Origin: Corynebacterium provencense
GTDB taxonomy: Bacteria; Actinomycetota; Actinomycetes; Mycobacteriales; Mycobacteriaceae
Length of the DNA stretch: 64,000 nt
Direction of reading: 5' to 3'
Assembly: GCA_900049755.1 (NCBI GenBank)
Contig: LT160593.1
Coordinates: 930,727-994,726 of the forward strand
In this document: piece after piece, positions 29,956-39,582 of the stretch
Position numbering within the stretch: the first letter of the stretch is position 1
How the letters are laid out: the number at the start of each line of letters is the position of its first letter
Notes under the pieces: model-generated
The model's input: only the letters and a program-made list of their open reading frames with translations
Database searches by the model: none
Told to the model about the DNA's origin: nothing
Position numbers and translations under genes: made by a program

Positions 29956-31890
29956 CTACGCCTCCTCGGTGGTGTCGCTGGTGGCCTCTGCCGCGGTGTC
30001 TATGTGCAGCAGAGGGGTGCCGGCCGGGACGTTCTGCCCGATCTCGACGTCGATGGAGGTGAGGACGCCTGACGCGGGAGCGTGGATGTACTTCTCCATT
30101 TTCATGGCTTCGAGGACGATGACGACATCCCCTTCGTTGACGTGGGACCCGGGCTCGGCTCCGGTGCGTACGACGATGGCCTGCATCGGTGCAAGCAGTG
30201 CCCCCTCTGCGGTGAGGCCCTCCCCTGCGGCCGGGTTGTTCTGGGAGTCACGGTTCTTCCTGCGACGGGATCCGCGCAGGGGCTGGACGCGACGGCGTGC
30301 GGTGTTGCCCAGTTCCCCGAGCGAGTCTCCCAGTGTGTCGAGACCGGAGTGCATCATCGCGCTGAATCCGGCCAGGGAGGCGAGTCCTTCGGGCAGGGTG
30401 ATCCGGTGGCGGCGTCCGTCGATCTGGGCGGTGAAGGTGCGCAGTGCTTCGGCGATGGCGCCGCCGACGCCGTCTCCGGAGGAAGTTGTGCCCGATTCTG
30501 TACCGTCGGCCTTCTTCCCGAGCTTCGCCCACTCCTGTTCGGTGAGTTCCGGGATGAACTTCGTCTCGAGCCACCGTGTCCGTACCTGCAGGTCACCGTG
30601 GTCGTTGGTGGCGTCGAAGTCCGGGTGCGCCAGGACCAGGTCGAGCAGCGGGGTGACGGTGGCGATGCCCTTGATCTCCAGTTCGCCGAGCGCGCGGCGG
30701 GCCCGGGCGACCGCGCGTTCGCGCGTAGGCCCGGTGACGATGAGCTTCGCGATCATCGAGTCGAACTCAGGGGAGACGGTGTCTCCGAGGCGTACACCGG
30801 TCTCGATGCGGACCCCGTGCCCTGCCGGCCAGGTGAGTTCACTGATCTTGCCGGCGGCCGGGGCCAGGTCGTTGGCGGGGTCCTCCGAGGTCAACCGGAG
30901 TTCTATGGAATGTCCCCGCACCGCGGGGACCTCGGGGATGCTGCCTCCGCCGGCGACGGTGATCTGCGCCTCGACGAGATCGAGGCCGGTGACCTCCTCG
31001 GAGACGGTGTGCTCGACCTGCAGTCGGGGGTTGACCTCCAGGAAGTACAGCTCACCGTCGTCGGCGAGCATGAATTCGCAGGTGCCCAGTCCGACGTAGC
31101 CGGTGTGGTCGAACAGTGCCTTCGACCAGCGGGTTAGGGTGTCTGCCGCCCCGTCGGGGAGGAAGGGGGCAGGTGCCTCCTCGATGACTTTCTGGTTGCG
31201 TCGCTGCACGGAACAGTCCCGGGTGGTGACCACCGCGAAGTTCCCGTGGGAGTCCCTCATGCACTGGGTCTCGATGTGCCGACCGGAGGTGATGAACTTC
31301 TCGATGAAGAATTTGCCGAGGTCGCCGCCCGCCATGGCATGACCTGCGGCGAAGTTTTTCACGTCCTTCTCGTCCCGCATGACCTCGATGCCACGGCCTC
31401 CACCACCGTCGGACCGCTTGAGTACCACGGGGAAACCGTGTTCGGCGATGAACGCCTCGACCTCGGACATGTCGGAGACGGGGTCGACGGTTCCGGGGAC
31501 CGGGGAGACGCCGGCCGCGACAGCGACCCGGCGTGCGCTGATCTTGTCGCCGAGCTGGCTGATGGTGTCGGCGGAGGGGCCGATCCAGGTCAGGCCCGCG
31601 TCCTCGACGGCGCGGGCCGCCTCCGGCACTTCGGAGAGGAACCCGTAGCCGGGGTGCACTGCATCGGCGCCGGCGCGTTTCGCGATGTCGATGATCTTGC
31701 TGACGTCGAGGTAGGTCTCCTGGAGGGTGGTGCCTTCCAGTGCGTAGGCCTCGTCCGCCAGCACCACGGCCGGGGACTCGATGTCCTGGTCGGAGTAGAC
31801 GGCCACTGAGTGCAGGCCGAGGTCACGGGCGGTCCGGACGACTCGTGCGGCAATTTCGCCGCGGTTCGCCACGAGGATGCTGGACGGCAT
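29956..31890 (-). CDS. accBC: Acyl-CoA carboxylase alpha subunit (biotin carboxylase + biotin carrier)
   Basis: This 644-residue two-function subunit begins with the biotin carboxylase domain (MPSSILVANRGEIAARVVRT, ATP-grasp GGGGRGIEVM, EVNPRLQVEHTVSEEVTG). It ends with a biotinyl domain (VIVLEAMKMEKYIHAPASGV; biotinylated Lys in AMKM). An Arg/Lys-rich insert near residue 560 makes it longer than the roughly 590 residues of C. glutamicum AccBC. ATG 31890 is preceded by AAAGGAG; the longer upstream reading lacks support. It heads the fatty acid operon and may also serve the mycolate-pathway carboxylases. Confidence 0.94.
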   Translation of the reverse strand: MPSSILVANRGEIAARVVRTARDLGLHSVAVYSDQDIESPAVVLADEAYALEGTTLQETYLDVSKIIDIAKRAGADAVHPGYGFLSEVPEAARAVEDAGLTWIGPSADTISQLGDKISARRVAVAAGVSPVPGTVDPVSDMSEVEAFIAEHGFPVVLKRSDGGGGRGIEVMRDEKDVKNFAAGHAMAGGDLGKFFIEKFITSGRHIETQCMRDSHGNFAVVTTRDCSVQRRNQKVIEEAPAPFLPDGAADTLTRWSKALFDHTGYVGLGTCEFMLADDGELYFLEVNPRLQVEHTVSEEVTGLDLVEAQITVAGGGSIPEVPAVRGHSIELRLTSEDPANDLAPAAGKISELTWPAGHGVRIETGVRLGDTVSPEFDSMIAKLIVTGPTRERAVARARRALGELEIKGIATVTPLLDLVLAHPDFDATNDHGDLQVRTRWLETKFIPELTEQEWAKLGKKADGTESGTTSSGDGVGGAIAEALRTFTAQIDGRRHRITLPEGLASLAGFSAMMHSGLDTLGDSLGELGNTARRRVQPLRGSRRRKNRDSQNNPAAGEGLTAEGALLAPMQAIVVRTGAEPGSHVNEGDVVIVLEAMKMEKYIHAPASGVLTSIDVEIGQNVPAGTPLLHIDTAAEATSDTTEEA

Positions 31891-32035
31891 CGGGCTCCTT
31901 TCGGGCAGACAGAGGGATCTTGGATCGTCTGTCCTGTCGTGTTCGTGGATCAACTGCGCGGGAACGGTTCCCACGCGAACGAGGACACACGGTAGGCGTG
32001 CCCCGCCCGTGCTCGACCGGTCCCTACTGTCGCCA

Positions 32036-32233
32036 TAACAAAAACACCCCCCGTTCAACCTGTCCCGGTCACCTCACGGGAGGTCCTCGTCAGTGGCGCT
32101 GTCGCAGGACCATGGCGGTTTTGCCGCCGAACCGGCTACTTGTCTGTGAGTTACCTGTCCTACCCCCTCCCCGGAGTGGTCAGACCACACAAATGTGATC
32201 TGCGTCACTGTATCGTGACATGTTTAAAAACAT
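32036..32233. promoter_or_regulatory. Regulatory region upstream of accBC with GlxR-like and palindromic sites
   Basis: TGTGATCTGCGTCACT at 32194-32209 fits the GlxR (CRP-type) pattern TGTGA-N6-TCACA except for the last base. It overlaps a second inverted repeat gtcac-N6-gtgac (32204-32219), which is followed by a 14-bp palindrome atgttt-aa-aaacat (32220-32233). The AT-rich tract around 32036-32046 may hold a promoter. The distance to accBC (about 300 bp) is long, so an unseen transcript or a long leader is possible. Confidence 0.4.
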
Positions 32234-32293
32234 ACCGATGAATCGGGGTTCACCCGTCAGATCTCCCCCCTGCACACCGGACCCCCGTCCGGA

Positions 32294-32680
32294 CTACCTG
32301 CCCTGCCCCCTCAACCGCAGCACCGACATGATCATCGGTACCTGACCGACGACGCGCACCCACCCGCCGGCGCGGAGCAGAGGTGACTTACGCGGGTCCC
32401 TCTGCCAGTCCAGTGCCATCTTCACGTTTGCCGGGAGCACGCCTGCCAGGAACAGTGCGGCGGGGACCGCCGCCTTCTCCCGCGTCCCCGGCGACGCGAT
32501 CGCCGCGGCCAGCCCGAACTCGGCCACGGCGCTTCCCCAGGTCCAGTACCTGGCGGGCCCCGGAAGCTGTGCCGGCACGATGGCGTCGTAGAACCGGCGG
32601 GCCGTGAAGTGCAGGACCCCCGCCCCTCCGAAGACGGTGGCCCACACCACCGCCCGGGTCTTCGACCGGTCAACTGTCAC
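32294..32680 (-). CDS. DoxX-like membrane protein
   Basis: This 128-residue, probably four-helix membrane protein has the features GGAGVLHFTARRFYDAIVP and KAAVPAALFLAGVLPANVKM, typical of small DoxX/MauE-like proteins whose function is often redox-related but unproven. The GTG at 32680 is preferred because it overlaps the stop of the HutD-like gene (GTGA). ATG 32704 would add eight residues and has a weak GGAAG site. It is the last gene of the cluster running from dnaX. Confidence 0.65.
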   Translation of the reverse strand: MTVDRSKTRAVVWATVFGGAGVLHFTARRFYDAIVPAQLPGPARYWTWGSAVAEFGLAAAIASPGTREKAAVPAALFLAGVLPANVKMALDWQRDPRKSPLLRAGGWVRVVGQVPMIMSVLRLRGQGR

Positions 32681-33261
32681 TTCTCTGTCCCTGATGAGGC
32701 CCATGGCTTCCAGACTACGGCCACCAACCGGGTGTCCGCAGCCGATTTCCGGACCTCACCCACGTCGGGGACGTAGGGGACCAGCAGGTCGTCGGAGCCG
32801 TCGAGGGCGACCGCCGCCAGGGCGTTCGGGACCGGCGTCCCGGCGTCCACAACCCGGATGTCAAGGCGTCCGGCGGCGGGACTGTCCCGGTCGACGACGA
32901 GGTTCACCGCCCTGGTGGGCACCGGAAGCACGGTCAGCTCGGTGCGGGCACCTCCGTCGAAGGTGAACGGTGTGCAGGCGGGAATGGTGTGGAGTTCACC
33001 GTCGACTGTCAGTCCGATCCCGGCGAGCGGCACGTGGACCCGGTCCTTGTCCGGCAGCCGGGAGTAGGGCCCGGGCTCGTCGAGGGACGCCACACTCAGC
33101 CTCCACCGGCCGTCGACCGGGAAGCTGCGGCTGTAGAAAAGGGAACTCTCGTCGGGTGATATGAGTTCGACCGTCGTGCCCCGGCCGTTGGCCCAGGGCA
33201 CTTCCGGCAGATCGGCGGTACGGCGCAGCGTGCGCCAGCTCGTGGTTCCGGAGGTGTTCAC
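32677..33261 (-). CDS. HutD/Ves family protein
   Basis: This 194-residue cupin-type protein shows the HutD family marks: EVPWANGRGTTVELI near residue 20, then WRLSVASLDEPGPYSRLPDKDR near 53 (only part of it is strictly conserved). HutD proteins are associated with histidine use in pseudomonads and with cold-induced Ves in enterics, and their biochemical role is unclear. No hut genes are nearby. It starts with GTG and overlaps the DoxX-like gene by 4 bp. Confidence 0.75.
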   Translation of the reverse strand: MNTSGTTSWRTLRRTADLPEVPWANGRGTTVELISPDESSLFYSRSFPVDGRWRLSVASLDEPGPYSRLPDKDRVHVPLAGIGLTVDGELHTIPACTPFTFDGGARTELTVLPVPTRAVNLVVDRDSPAAGRLDIRVVDAGTPVPNALAAVALDGSDDLLVPYVPDVGEVRKSAADTRLVAVVWKPWASSGTEK

Positions 33262-33312
33262 ATGGTCCAGTGTGCCCTCACAGGCATCGGTGCGCAGGTC
33301 GGACGGCCGATG

Positions 33313-33957
33313 TCACCGCACCGGCGTGCGTCCTTCGAAGGCCCTGGAGAGGGTCAGTTCGTCGACGAACTCGAGGTCTCCTCCCATGGGGATGCCTGAT
33401 GCGAGCCGGGACACCGTCAGGCCTGGAAAGTCCTTCAGGAGGCGTCCCAGGTAGGACGCCGTGGCCTCCCCTTCCGTGTTCGGGTCGGTGGCGATGATGA
33501 CCTCCCCGATCACCGGAGGTTCAGGGAGGGTCCCGTCCGCGGACGGCACGTCGTCGACCCTGCCTCCGATACGTTGGACCAGGGTGGTGACGTTGAGTTC
33601 CTTGGGACCGACGCCGTTGAGCGGGTCCAGTGCACCGCCGAGGACGTGGTAGCGGCCCTTGTACTCCCCGGTTCGTTCGATGACCTGGATGTCCTTCGAT
33701 TCCTCGACGACGCACACGGTGGTGGCGTCACGGGAGGAGTCCGCACAGATCCGGCAGACGTCCTCGGAGGAGATGTTGTTGCAGATCCGGCAGAAGTGCA
33801 CCCCCTGCTGGAGCCGGTTCAGGGCGGAGGCGAGCCGGTCGACGTCCCGGGGATCGGCCTGGAGCAGGTGGAAGGCGATTCTCTGCGCGCTTTTCGGCCC
33901 GACCCCGGGCAGGCGGGAGAATTCGTCGATGACGTCCTGGAGAGGACCCTCGTACAA
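33313..33957 (-). CDS. recR: Recombination mediator protein RecR
   Basis: RecR works with RecO/RecF to load RecA at single-strand gaps. The 214-residue protein has a helix-hairpin-helix ([18 protein letters not shown]), a four-Cys zinc finger ([16 protein letters not shown] near residue 57) and a Toprim domain ([33 protein letters not shown]). The start is TTG at 33957, placed by an AGGGGA site and by the usual [12 protein letters not shown] beginning; a longer reading would overlap ybaB. It lies 10 bp after ybaB, in the conserved dnaX-ybaB-recR order. Confidence 0.95.
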   Translation of the reverse strand: MYEGPLQDVIDEFSRLPGVGPKSAQRIAFHLLQADPRDVDRLASALNRLQQGVHFCRICNNISSEDVCRICADSSRDATTVCVVEESKDIQVIERTGEYKGRYHVLGGALDPLNGVGPKELNVTTLVQRIGGRVDDVPSADGTLPEPPVIGEVIIATDPNTEGEATASYLGRLLKDFPGLTVSRLASGIPMGGDLEFVDELTLSRAFEGRTPVR

Positions 33958-33967
33958 GGCGGTTCCC

Positions 33968-34282
33968 CTAGAATCCGAAGCCGCCGAGGCCCTGGGACAG
34001 CGGGCCCATCTTCTCCTGCGAGAGCTTCTGGAGGTTGTCGTTGGCGGCCTGGAATGCGCCGACCAGCAGGTCCTGGAGAGTGTCGACGTCTTCAGGGTCG
34101 ACGACCTTCGGGTCGATGGTGACGCTCTGGACTTCACCGGCTCCGGTGATGGTGACGGTCACGAGTCCGTTGCCCGCGGACCCTTCGACCGTGGACGCCA
34201 CGATCTCAGCCTGGGCCTCCTGAAGCTTCTGCTGCATCTGCTGGGCCTGGGCCATGATCTGGTTCATGTCGGGCTGGGGCAC
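33968..34282 (-). CDS. ybaB: YbaB/EbfC family nucleoid-associated protein
   Basis: This 104-residue DNA-binding dimer has an N-terminal coiled helix ([20 protein letters not shown]) and a beta sheet with the conserved [20 protein letters not shown]. YbaB proteins are usually encoded between dnaX and recR, as here, and probably help DNA repair or nucleoid organisation. The GTG start has an AAAGGA site. Confidence 0.93.
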   Translation of the reverse strand: MPQPDMNQIMAQAQQMQQKLQEAQAEIVASTVEGSAGNGLVTVTITGAGEVQSVTIDPKVVDPEDVDTLQDLLVGAFQAANDNLQKLSQEKMGPLSQGLGGFGF

Positions 34283-34362
34283 TGTATGTCCTTTCAGTGG
34301 TCGTGTCGGTCGTCTTCCGGCGCGTTCGAGGTTCTTTCAGGGGACGAGTCTACCGACCCGGG

Positions 34363-37176
34363 TCAGCGGGTCCGCTCTGCGCCGAGATGCTTCTCGAGCA
34401 GTTCGCCCGCGATTTCCAGGGCGGACCGGTGGTCCAGGTGTCCCGGCGTCCTGTCGTCGAGCTGTGCAAGGGCCTCCTCGGCCTCAGCACGCTGGTCGTA
34501 AGGGTCGGGTCCACCGGCACCGGGATCGGCGTGGGCCGGGGCACCGGGACCGTCGTCCCAAGGTTCGGACGGTTCGTCGGGAAGCGGGATACCGTTGAAG
34601 CCGTTGTCCGCGGCCTCCTGCGCCGCCGTCCGCATCCTTCCGGTTCTTGCCATGCGGGCTCTCCACCCGGTGAGTTCCTGCCCTTCACCGGGATCTGCGG
34701 TAGCGCTCACGGACGTCGTGCCGGTGAGGGCAGGCGTCGCAGTGGCCGTCGCCTTCCGGACAGTCCCGGAGGACGCCGGGCTCCCGGACGCTGGGCCTGA
34801 CGACACCGGGCCCGCAGTTTCAGGGCCCGCAGTTTCAGGGCCGGAGTTTTCAGAGCGGCCGGTGTCCTGAGCTGCCGGGGAGGTGGTCCCGGAGACCAAC
34901 GGGGAATGTCCCCGTGCCCGGGCGAGCGCGACGGACACCGGATCGACGGGGGCGGACTCCGGTGTGTGACTACCGGAACGGCCGAGGCCGGGATCTTCCG
35001 CAGCTGTCCGCACGGCTTCGTGGTCCCCGACCTGTGCCGGAGGCAGGTCTGCCACCCTCTGTGCGGGTTGATGCGGCTCCGCGCCTTCGGCGGCGGCCGC
35101 TTCAGCTTTTCCCGGCGGCTCCACAGGATCAGTGGGCTCGCCGTCGTCCCCGGGGGCCTCCGGAACCGGGGTCCGCGGTGCAGCCTGCCTGGGCACGGAA
35201 CCCGACGGCCCCGGATTCACCTGGCCACCCACGACCGCCCGGACTGTGACGGGGAAGCCCGTGACCTGGCCTGCCGCTGAAGCATAGGCTTCGGCGTGGG
35301 CAGGGTCGTTGATGAAGTTGGCGAGCGCCCCGGTGTGGTGGTGGAGCACGACGACGGCTGTCCCGTCGGAGGTGGGTTCACCCGGTGACGGGGTGGCGTC
35401 ACGGGCGGCGATCCACGCACTCAGGTCAGTGGCACGCACTGCTTCGAGAACATCCGCCCACCGGTTCACCGCCTCCTGAGACGGTGACAGGGCCGGGTCA
35501 GGCACGGAGGCAGGTGCCGGTTCAGGGGCCGGTTCAGTCGAGGGGGCAGCAGGGGACGTAGTCGGTGCCTCATCGCGGGCCTCATTCTGGGCCTTATTCT
35601 GGGCCACGTCGGGAGTCCGGACCGGCGCAGCGTCCTCTGCCGCCCGGCGCCGGTTCCTGCGCATGATCTCCCTGGCGCGCTCTGCCTCCGTCATAAGGTC
35701 GCCGGTGGCCGAAGCTTCCACCGGAGCCTGGCCCAGAGACTGGTTCGGCGACTGGCCCGGAGCCGTGTCCGGAACGGAGTCCGAAACCGGGCTCGCATCC
35801 TGTTCAGCAGCCGGAGACCGGACCGCAGTCGCCTCCCCTGCGGCCTCAGGGGTCGGGGACGCCATCACAGGCTCTGTGGGAGGAACCACCACGGCATCGC
35901 TGCCCCGGCCGTCCTGACCCTCGTCCTGCCGGCGCCGAGACTTGCGCACGTAGCGTGCAGGTCCGCCGGCGGTGCCCCCGTCACCGGGACCCGGGACCCG
36001 GTCGTTCAGCTGGGGCGCACGCTGCCCGGACTCCAGTGCCTCGACCCGCTGGGCAAGGTTCTCCAGAGTCATCCCGGCAGCCGGCAACGCCATCCGTGCA
36101 CAGAGGATCTCCAGCAGCAGCCGGGGCGAGGTTGCCCCGCGCATCTGCATCAGCCCCTCGTTGACGAGGGTCGCGCACCTGGTCAATGTCGCGGTCCCCA
36201 GTTCCTCGGCCTGGCGGGTGAGAGTCTCCCGCAGGTCGGCCGGGGCGTCCACCAGGCCCGAATCGAATGCGTCCGGAACCGCCTGGACGACCAGCAGGTC
36301 ACGGAACCTGTCGAGCAGATCGGTCGCGAACCTCCTCGGGTCATGCCCAGCATCGATGACATCGCTGACCACGGAGAACAGTCCCGCCTGGTCAGAGTCG
36401 GCGAGAGCATCGACCGCCCGGTCGATCAGTGCAGAATCAGTGACGCCCAGCAGCGCAACCGCTCTCCGATAGGTCACCCCTTCGGGTCCCGCACCCGCCA
36501 GAAGCTGGTCCATGACCGAGAGAGAGTCACGGGGAGAGCCCCCGCCGGCGCGTATGACCAGCGGGTACACGGCGTTCTCAACCTCCACACCTTCTTCACC
36601 GCAGATCTTCTCCAGAAGGCTCCGCATGGTGGGGGGTGTGAGGAGACGGAACGGGTAGTTGTGCGTCCGCGACCGGATCGTCGGCAGAAGCTTCTCCGGC
36701 TCGGTGGTCGCGAAAATGAAGATGAGGTGCTCCGGCGGTTCCTCCACGATCTTCAGGAGCGCATTGAACCCCGCCGAGGAGATCATGTGCGCCTCATCGA
36801 TGATGAAGACCCGGTACCTCGACTCCGCCGGAGCATAGAAAGCCCTGTCCCTGAGCTCACGCATGTCATCGACACCGTTGTGGGTGGCAGCGTCCAGCTC
36901 CGTGACGTCAAGAGTCCCCGGCCCGCCGGGAGCCAGGGCGACGCACGAGTCACACACCCCGCAGGGCGTGGATGTCGGCCCTTCGACACAGTTCAGCGAG
37001 CGGGCCAGGATCCGCGCCGAGGAGGTCTTGCCGCAGCCGCGCGGGCCGGAGAACAGGTACGCGTGGTTGATCCTCCCGCTGTCCAGCGAGGTGCACAGCG
37101 GTACGGTCACATGTTCCTGCCCGACCACCTCGGCGAAAGTCGCCGGCCGGTACTTCCTGTAGAGAGCCACGGGCAC
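34363..37176 (-). CDS. dnaX: DNA polymerase III subunits gamma/tau
   Basis: DnaX is the clamp-loader ATPase and connector of the replisome. The 937-residue protein has the AAA+ Walker A GPRGCGKTSSARILARSL near residue 45, a zinc finger (CVEGPTSTPCGVCDSC), Walker B VFIIDEAHMIS near 122 and sensor FATTEPEKLL. A very long, low-complexity C-terminal half follows, rich in Pro/Ala/Glu with repeats (QSPNQSLGQ, ETAGPETAGP), and then a tau-like segment. The length is at the high end for actinobacteria. The GTG start (PVALYRKYRP) lacks a clear ribosome site. Downstream are ybaB and recR. Confidence 0.95.
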   Translation of the reverse strand: MPVALYRKYRPATFAEVVGQEHVTVPLCTSLDSGRINHAYLFSGPRGCGKTSSARILARSLNCVEGPTSTPCGVCDSCVALAPGGPGTLDVTELDAATHNGVDDMRELRDRAFYAPAESRYRVFIIDEAHMISSAGFNALLKIVEEPPEHLIFIFATTEPEKLLPTIRSRTHNYPFRLLTPPTMRSLLEKICGEEGVEVENAVYPLVIRAGGGSPRDSLSVMDQLLAGAGPEGVTYRRAVALLGVTDSALIDRAVDALADSDQAGLFSVVSDVIDAGHDPRRFATDLLDRFRDLLVVQAVPDAFDSGLVDAPADLRETLTRQAEELGTATLTRCATLVNEGLMQMRGATSPRLLLEILCARMALPAAGMTLENLAQRVEALESGQRAPQLNDRVPGPGDGGTAGGPARYVRKSRRRQDEGQDGRGSDAVVVPPTEPVMASPTPEAAGEATAVRSPAAEQDASPVSDSVPDTAPGQSPNQSLGQAPVEASATGDLMTEAERAREIMRRNRRRAAEDAAPVRTPDVAQNKAQNEARDEAPTTSPAAPSTEPAPEPAPASVPDPALSPSQEAVNRWADVLEAVRATDLSAWIAARDATPSPGEPTSDGTAVVVLHHHTGALANFINDPAHAEAYASAAGQVTGFPVTVRAVVGGQVNPGPSGSVPRQAAPRTPVPEAPGDDGEPTDPVEPPGKAEAAAAEGAEPHQPAQRVADLPPAQVGDHEAVRTAAEDPGLGRSGSHTPESAPVDPVSVALARARGHSPLVSGTTSPAAQDTGRSENSGPETAGPETAGPVSSGPASGSPASSGTVRKATATATPALTGTTSVSATADPGEGQELTGWRARMARTGRMRTAAQEAADNGFNGIPLPDEPSEPWDDGPGAPAHADPGAGGPDPYDQRAEAEEALAQLDDRTPGHLDHRSALEIAGELLEKHLGAERTR
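34811..34840. repeat. 15-bp tandem repeat in dnaX linker
   Basis: Two exact 15-bp units (cccgcagtttcaggg) code for the ETAGP-ETAGP stretch in the disordered DnaX linker. Confidence 0.7.
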
Positions 37177-37280
37177 CAGAGTACAAGGGGCACCGGAACC
37201 TCAGACGCGCACCGACCGCAGCCACGAAACCGGTCCCCCACGGAACCACTCCCCTGGACACCGGCACGTCGGGGCCGGGC

Positions 37281-38042
37281 TCACCGCCAGACGTCGTTGA
37301 GGTTGACCTCCGCCTCGGTCAACTGCCGCTGAACGGCACCGAGCCCCTGCCCTGTGGCCGTGGCGTACTCCGCGTCGGTGAGCATCACCAGCTGGGCGAC
37401 AACCGTCATCCGGCCCGGATGAGTCCAGTCATGGTGGCCTCCCCCACCGTGACGGCCCCCGAAATCCACCTCGTGGACGTGGGGGACGCCGTCCTCCCAC
37501 AGGAACGGGGGGACAAGCAGACCGTGTTTCGCCGTCATCTTCTCGTCCACGTGCCAGCCCAGGTCCGGGAGAATCAGCCCGGGCCGGGGCGGCCGCTGGT
37601 GGGGATCCTGCGCGATCATCGTCGCCGCGGCGGTGACCAGGTCCGCGGCCGCGCGGGAATGCCCTGACGTCACCGTGATCAGCTCGACCCGCAGGTCGGA
37701 ACCGTCGTCCGTGACCAGACCAGGGTCGATCCTTGCCGCGTCGAGGGTGACGGCGACAGTTTCCGCAGGCTGCGCGTCCGCCGGCGCCGGCCGCCCCGGC
37801 TCTCCCTGCCGGGGCCGCCCCCGGCCGGCCCCCGTTGTCTCGTGTTTTCCGGGCCCTCCTCCTCCCCCCCCCCGCACTCCCCTGCCCTGCAGAGCCCCTG
37901 TGCGCCTGTCTCTTATCCCCATCTATATCGCGACATCAGCGACCGTGAACTCCGGGACCCCCTGGTTCACCCGCCGTGTCGTTATCCGCGGCGGCGCGGG
38001 CAGGAGGTCACCCACCCAGACTGTCGTCTCCTGGAGGTTCAC
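37281..38042 (-). pseudogene. Suppressor-of-fused-like protein gene, interrupted by an assembly artefact
   Basis: The downstream part (37800 to 37281) encodes VAVTLDAARIDPGLVTDDGS, then HVDEKMTAKHGLLVPPFLWE and HPGRMTVVAQLVMLTDAEYA, matching the SUFU-like domain of bacterial immunity/unknown proteins. In the same frame upstream, a GTG at 38042 with a TAGGGT box 7 nt before it opens VNLQETTVWVGDLLPAPPRI and runs to a stop at the adapter-like sequence. I infer one gene whose middle is replaced by 37801-37924. SUFU-like proteins often neutralise toxins or act as hydrolase-like immunity factors, but no partner is evident here. Confidence 0.6.
37801..37924. other. Probable assembly artefact: copied fragment plus mate-pair adapter remnant
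   Basis: 37801-37905 is an ungapped error-rich copy of 41308-41412 (82 of 105 bases equal, most changes to C), part of the SGNH hydrolase gene. 37906-37924 matches 17 of 19 bases of the Nextera mosaic end. The order (fragment end, adapter, fragment start) fits a circularised 3.5-kb fragment starting at 37925. Confidence 0.8.
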
Positions 38043-38052
38043 GGCCCGGACC

Positions 38053-39366
38053 CTACTTCGACGCCGGCTGTGCTGCAGCCGACCCGGCAGCACCGACCGC
38101 TTCGGCAGCCTCCACCGCAGCGAGAAGCATGCAGGTGGCGACACCGTCCATGGCGACTTCGACCTCCTCCTGCGGAGGCAGGGACGGCGCGAGCCGCAGA
38201 TTCCGGTCGTTCGGGTCATTCTTCAGCGGGAATGCGGAGCCGGCCGCGGTGAGTGCGATCCCGGCGTCCTTGGCCAGTTCCACCACCCGGCGGGCTGTTC
38301 CGTCGACGACGTCGACAGAAATGAAGTAGCCGCCTTCGGGTCGGGTCCACTCGGCCACTCCCAGGCCTCCGAGCCGGCGCTCCAGGATCTCGGTGACGGC
38401 ACGGAACTTGGGGCCCAGGATCCCCGCGTGCTTCCGCATGACCGAACGCACACCGTCGGCGTCCCCGAAGTACCGCACGTGGGCGAGCTGGTTGACCTTG
38501 TTCGGCCCGATTCCACGGACCCCGGCGATCCGCCGGTACCAGGCCAGGTTCTCCTCCGAGGTGTTGAGGAAAGCCACTCCGGCTCCCGCCAGGGTGATCT
38601 TCGAGGTCGAGGACATCGCCCAGAACCGGTTGGGGTTCCCCTCCTCCGCGGCGAGGCCCACGATGTCCAGGATCTCCGGGAACTCGTCGGTCAGGGTGTG
38701 GACCGCGTAGGCGTTGTCCCAGACCACACGGAAGTCGGGGGCTGCGGTCTCCATCGCGGCCAGCTCGCGGGCGACCTCCGCTGACACGGTGAATCCGGTC
38801 GGGTTGGAGAAGACCGGGACAATCCACATCCCCTTGACCAGCGGGTCCTTGACCAGTTCGCGGACGGCGTCCATGTCAGGTCCGTCCTCGTTCATCGGGA
38901 CGGTGACCATCTCGTAGCCGAACGTCTCAGTGATCGAGAAGTGACGGTCGTAGCCGGGAACCGGGCAGATCCAGCGAACCTTCTCCTCAGCCGACCAGGG
39001 ACGGTCCGAATCATTGTTCCCGAAGGTGTGGGACCACGAGATGAGGTCGAACATGATGTTCAGGCTGGAGGAGTCTCCCGCGATGACCAGGTCCGCAGGA
39101 ATACCGAGGACATCCGCCCACAGTTCCCGGATCTCCCGGATGCCGTCGCCGCCGCCGTAGTTGCGGACGTCGCTGCCGTCGGCAAGGGTGTGGTCGCCTT
39201 CTCCGGGTAGTGCGAGCAGGGACTCGCCCAGGTCGAGCTGTTCGGAGGAGGGCTTTCCACGGGTCAGGTTCAGGCTGAGGTTGCGGGCCTTCAGCTCCCC
39301 GTAGGACGCGGTGACCTCGTCCTTGAGAGCGAGCAGTCGGTCGGTGTTTGCTTCGGTCAGCTTCAT
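38053..39366 (-). CDS. aspT: Aspartate aminotransferase (corynebacterial type)
   Basis: This PLP enzyme interconverts aspartate/2-oxoglutarate and oxaloacetate/glutamate. The 437-residue protein has LNLTRGKPSSEQLDLGE near residue 32, a fold-type I PLP site SSTSKITLAGAGVAFL with Lys near 254, VWDNAYAVH near 216, and a C-terminal GYFISVDVVDG. It belongs to the long MocR-domain-like class I subgroup used as AspT in C. glutamicum, where the gene also neighbours dnaX. The start has an AGGAGG site slightly distant from the ATG. Confidence 0.93.
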   Translation of the reverse strand: MKLTEANTDRLLALKDEVTASYGELKARNLSLNLTRGKPSSEQLDLGESLLALPGEGDHTLADGSDVRNYGGGDGIREIRELWADVLGIPADLVIAGDSSSLNIMFDLISWSHTFGNNDSDRPWSAEEKVRWICPVPGYDRHFSITETFGYEMVTVPMNEDGPDMDAVRELVKDPLVKGMWIVPVFSNPTGFTVSAEVARELAAMETAAPDFRVVWDNAYAVHTLTDEFPEILDIVGLAAEEGNPNRFWAMSSTSKITLAGAGVAFLNTSEENLAWYRRIAGVRGIGPNKVNQLAHVRYFGDADGVRSVMRKHAGILGPKFRAVTEILERRLGGLGVAEWTRPEGGYFISVDVVDGTARRVVELAKDAGIALTAAGSAFPLKNDPNDRNLRLAPSLPPQEEVEVAMDGVATCMLLAAVEAAEAVGAAGSAAAQPASK

Positions 39367-39582
39367 AGTCCCGCAGGACCTCCTAGACGTTCACGGAACA
39401 GGTTGTTTCCGCCGGTTGTTTTCCGTCGGCAAGTCTAGTGTGCCGTGCCTTGCGTGTCAGTGGGGTCCCCGCCACATTCCGCATTCCCGCCCTCACTCCC
39501 GGCGCCCCGGCAACTTCCTGCAGCTTCCGGGCCGTTGCGCCCCCAGAAGACAGGGCCCGGCAGACAGTCCTGAAAAATAGAC

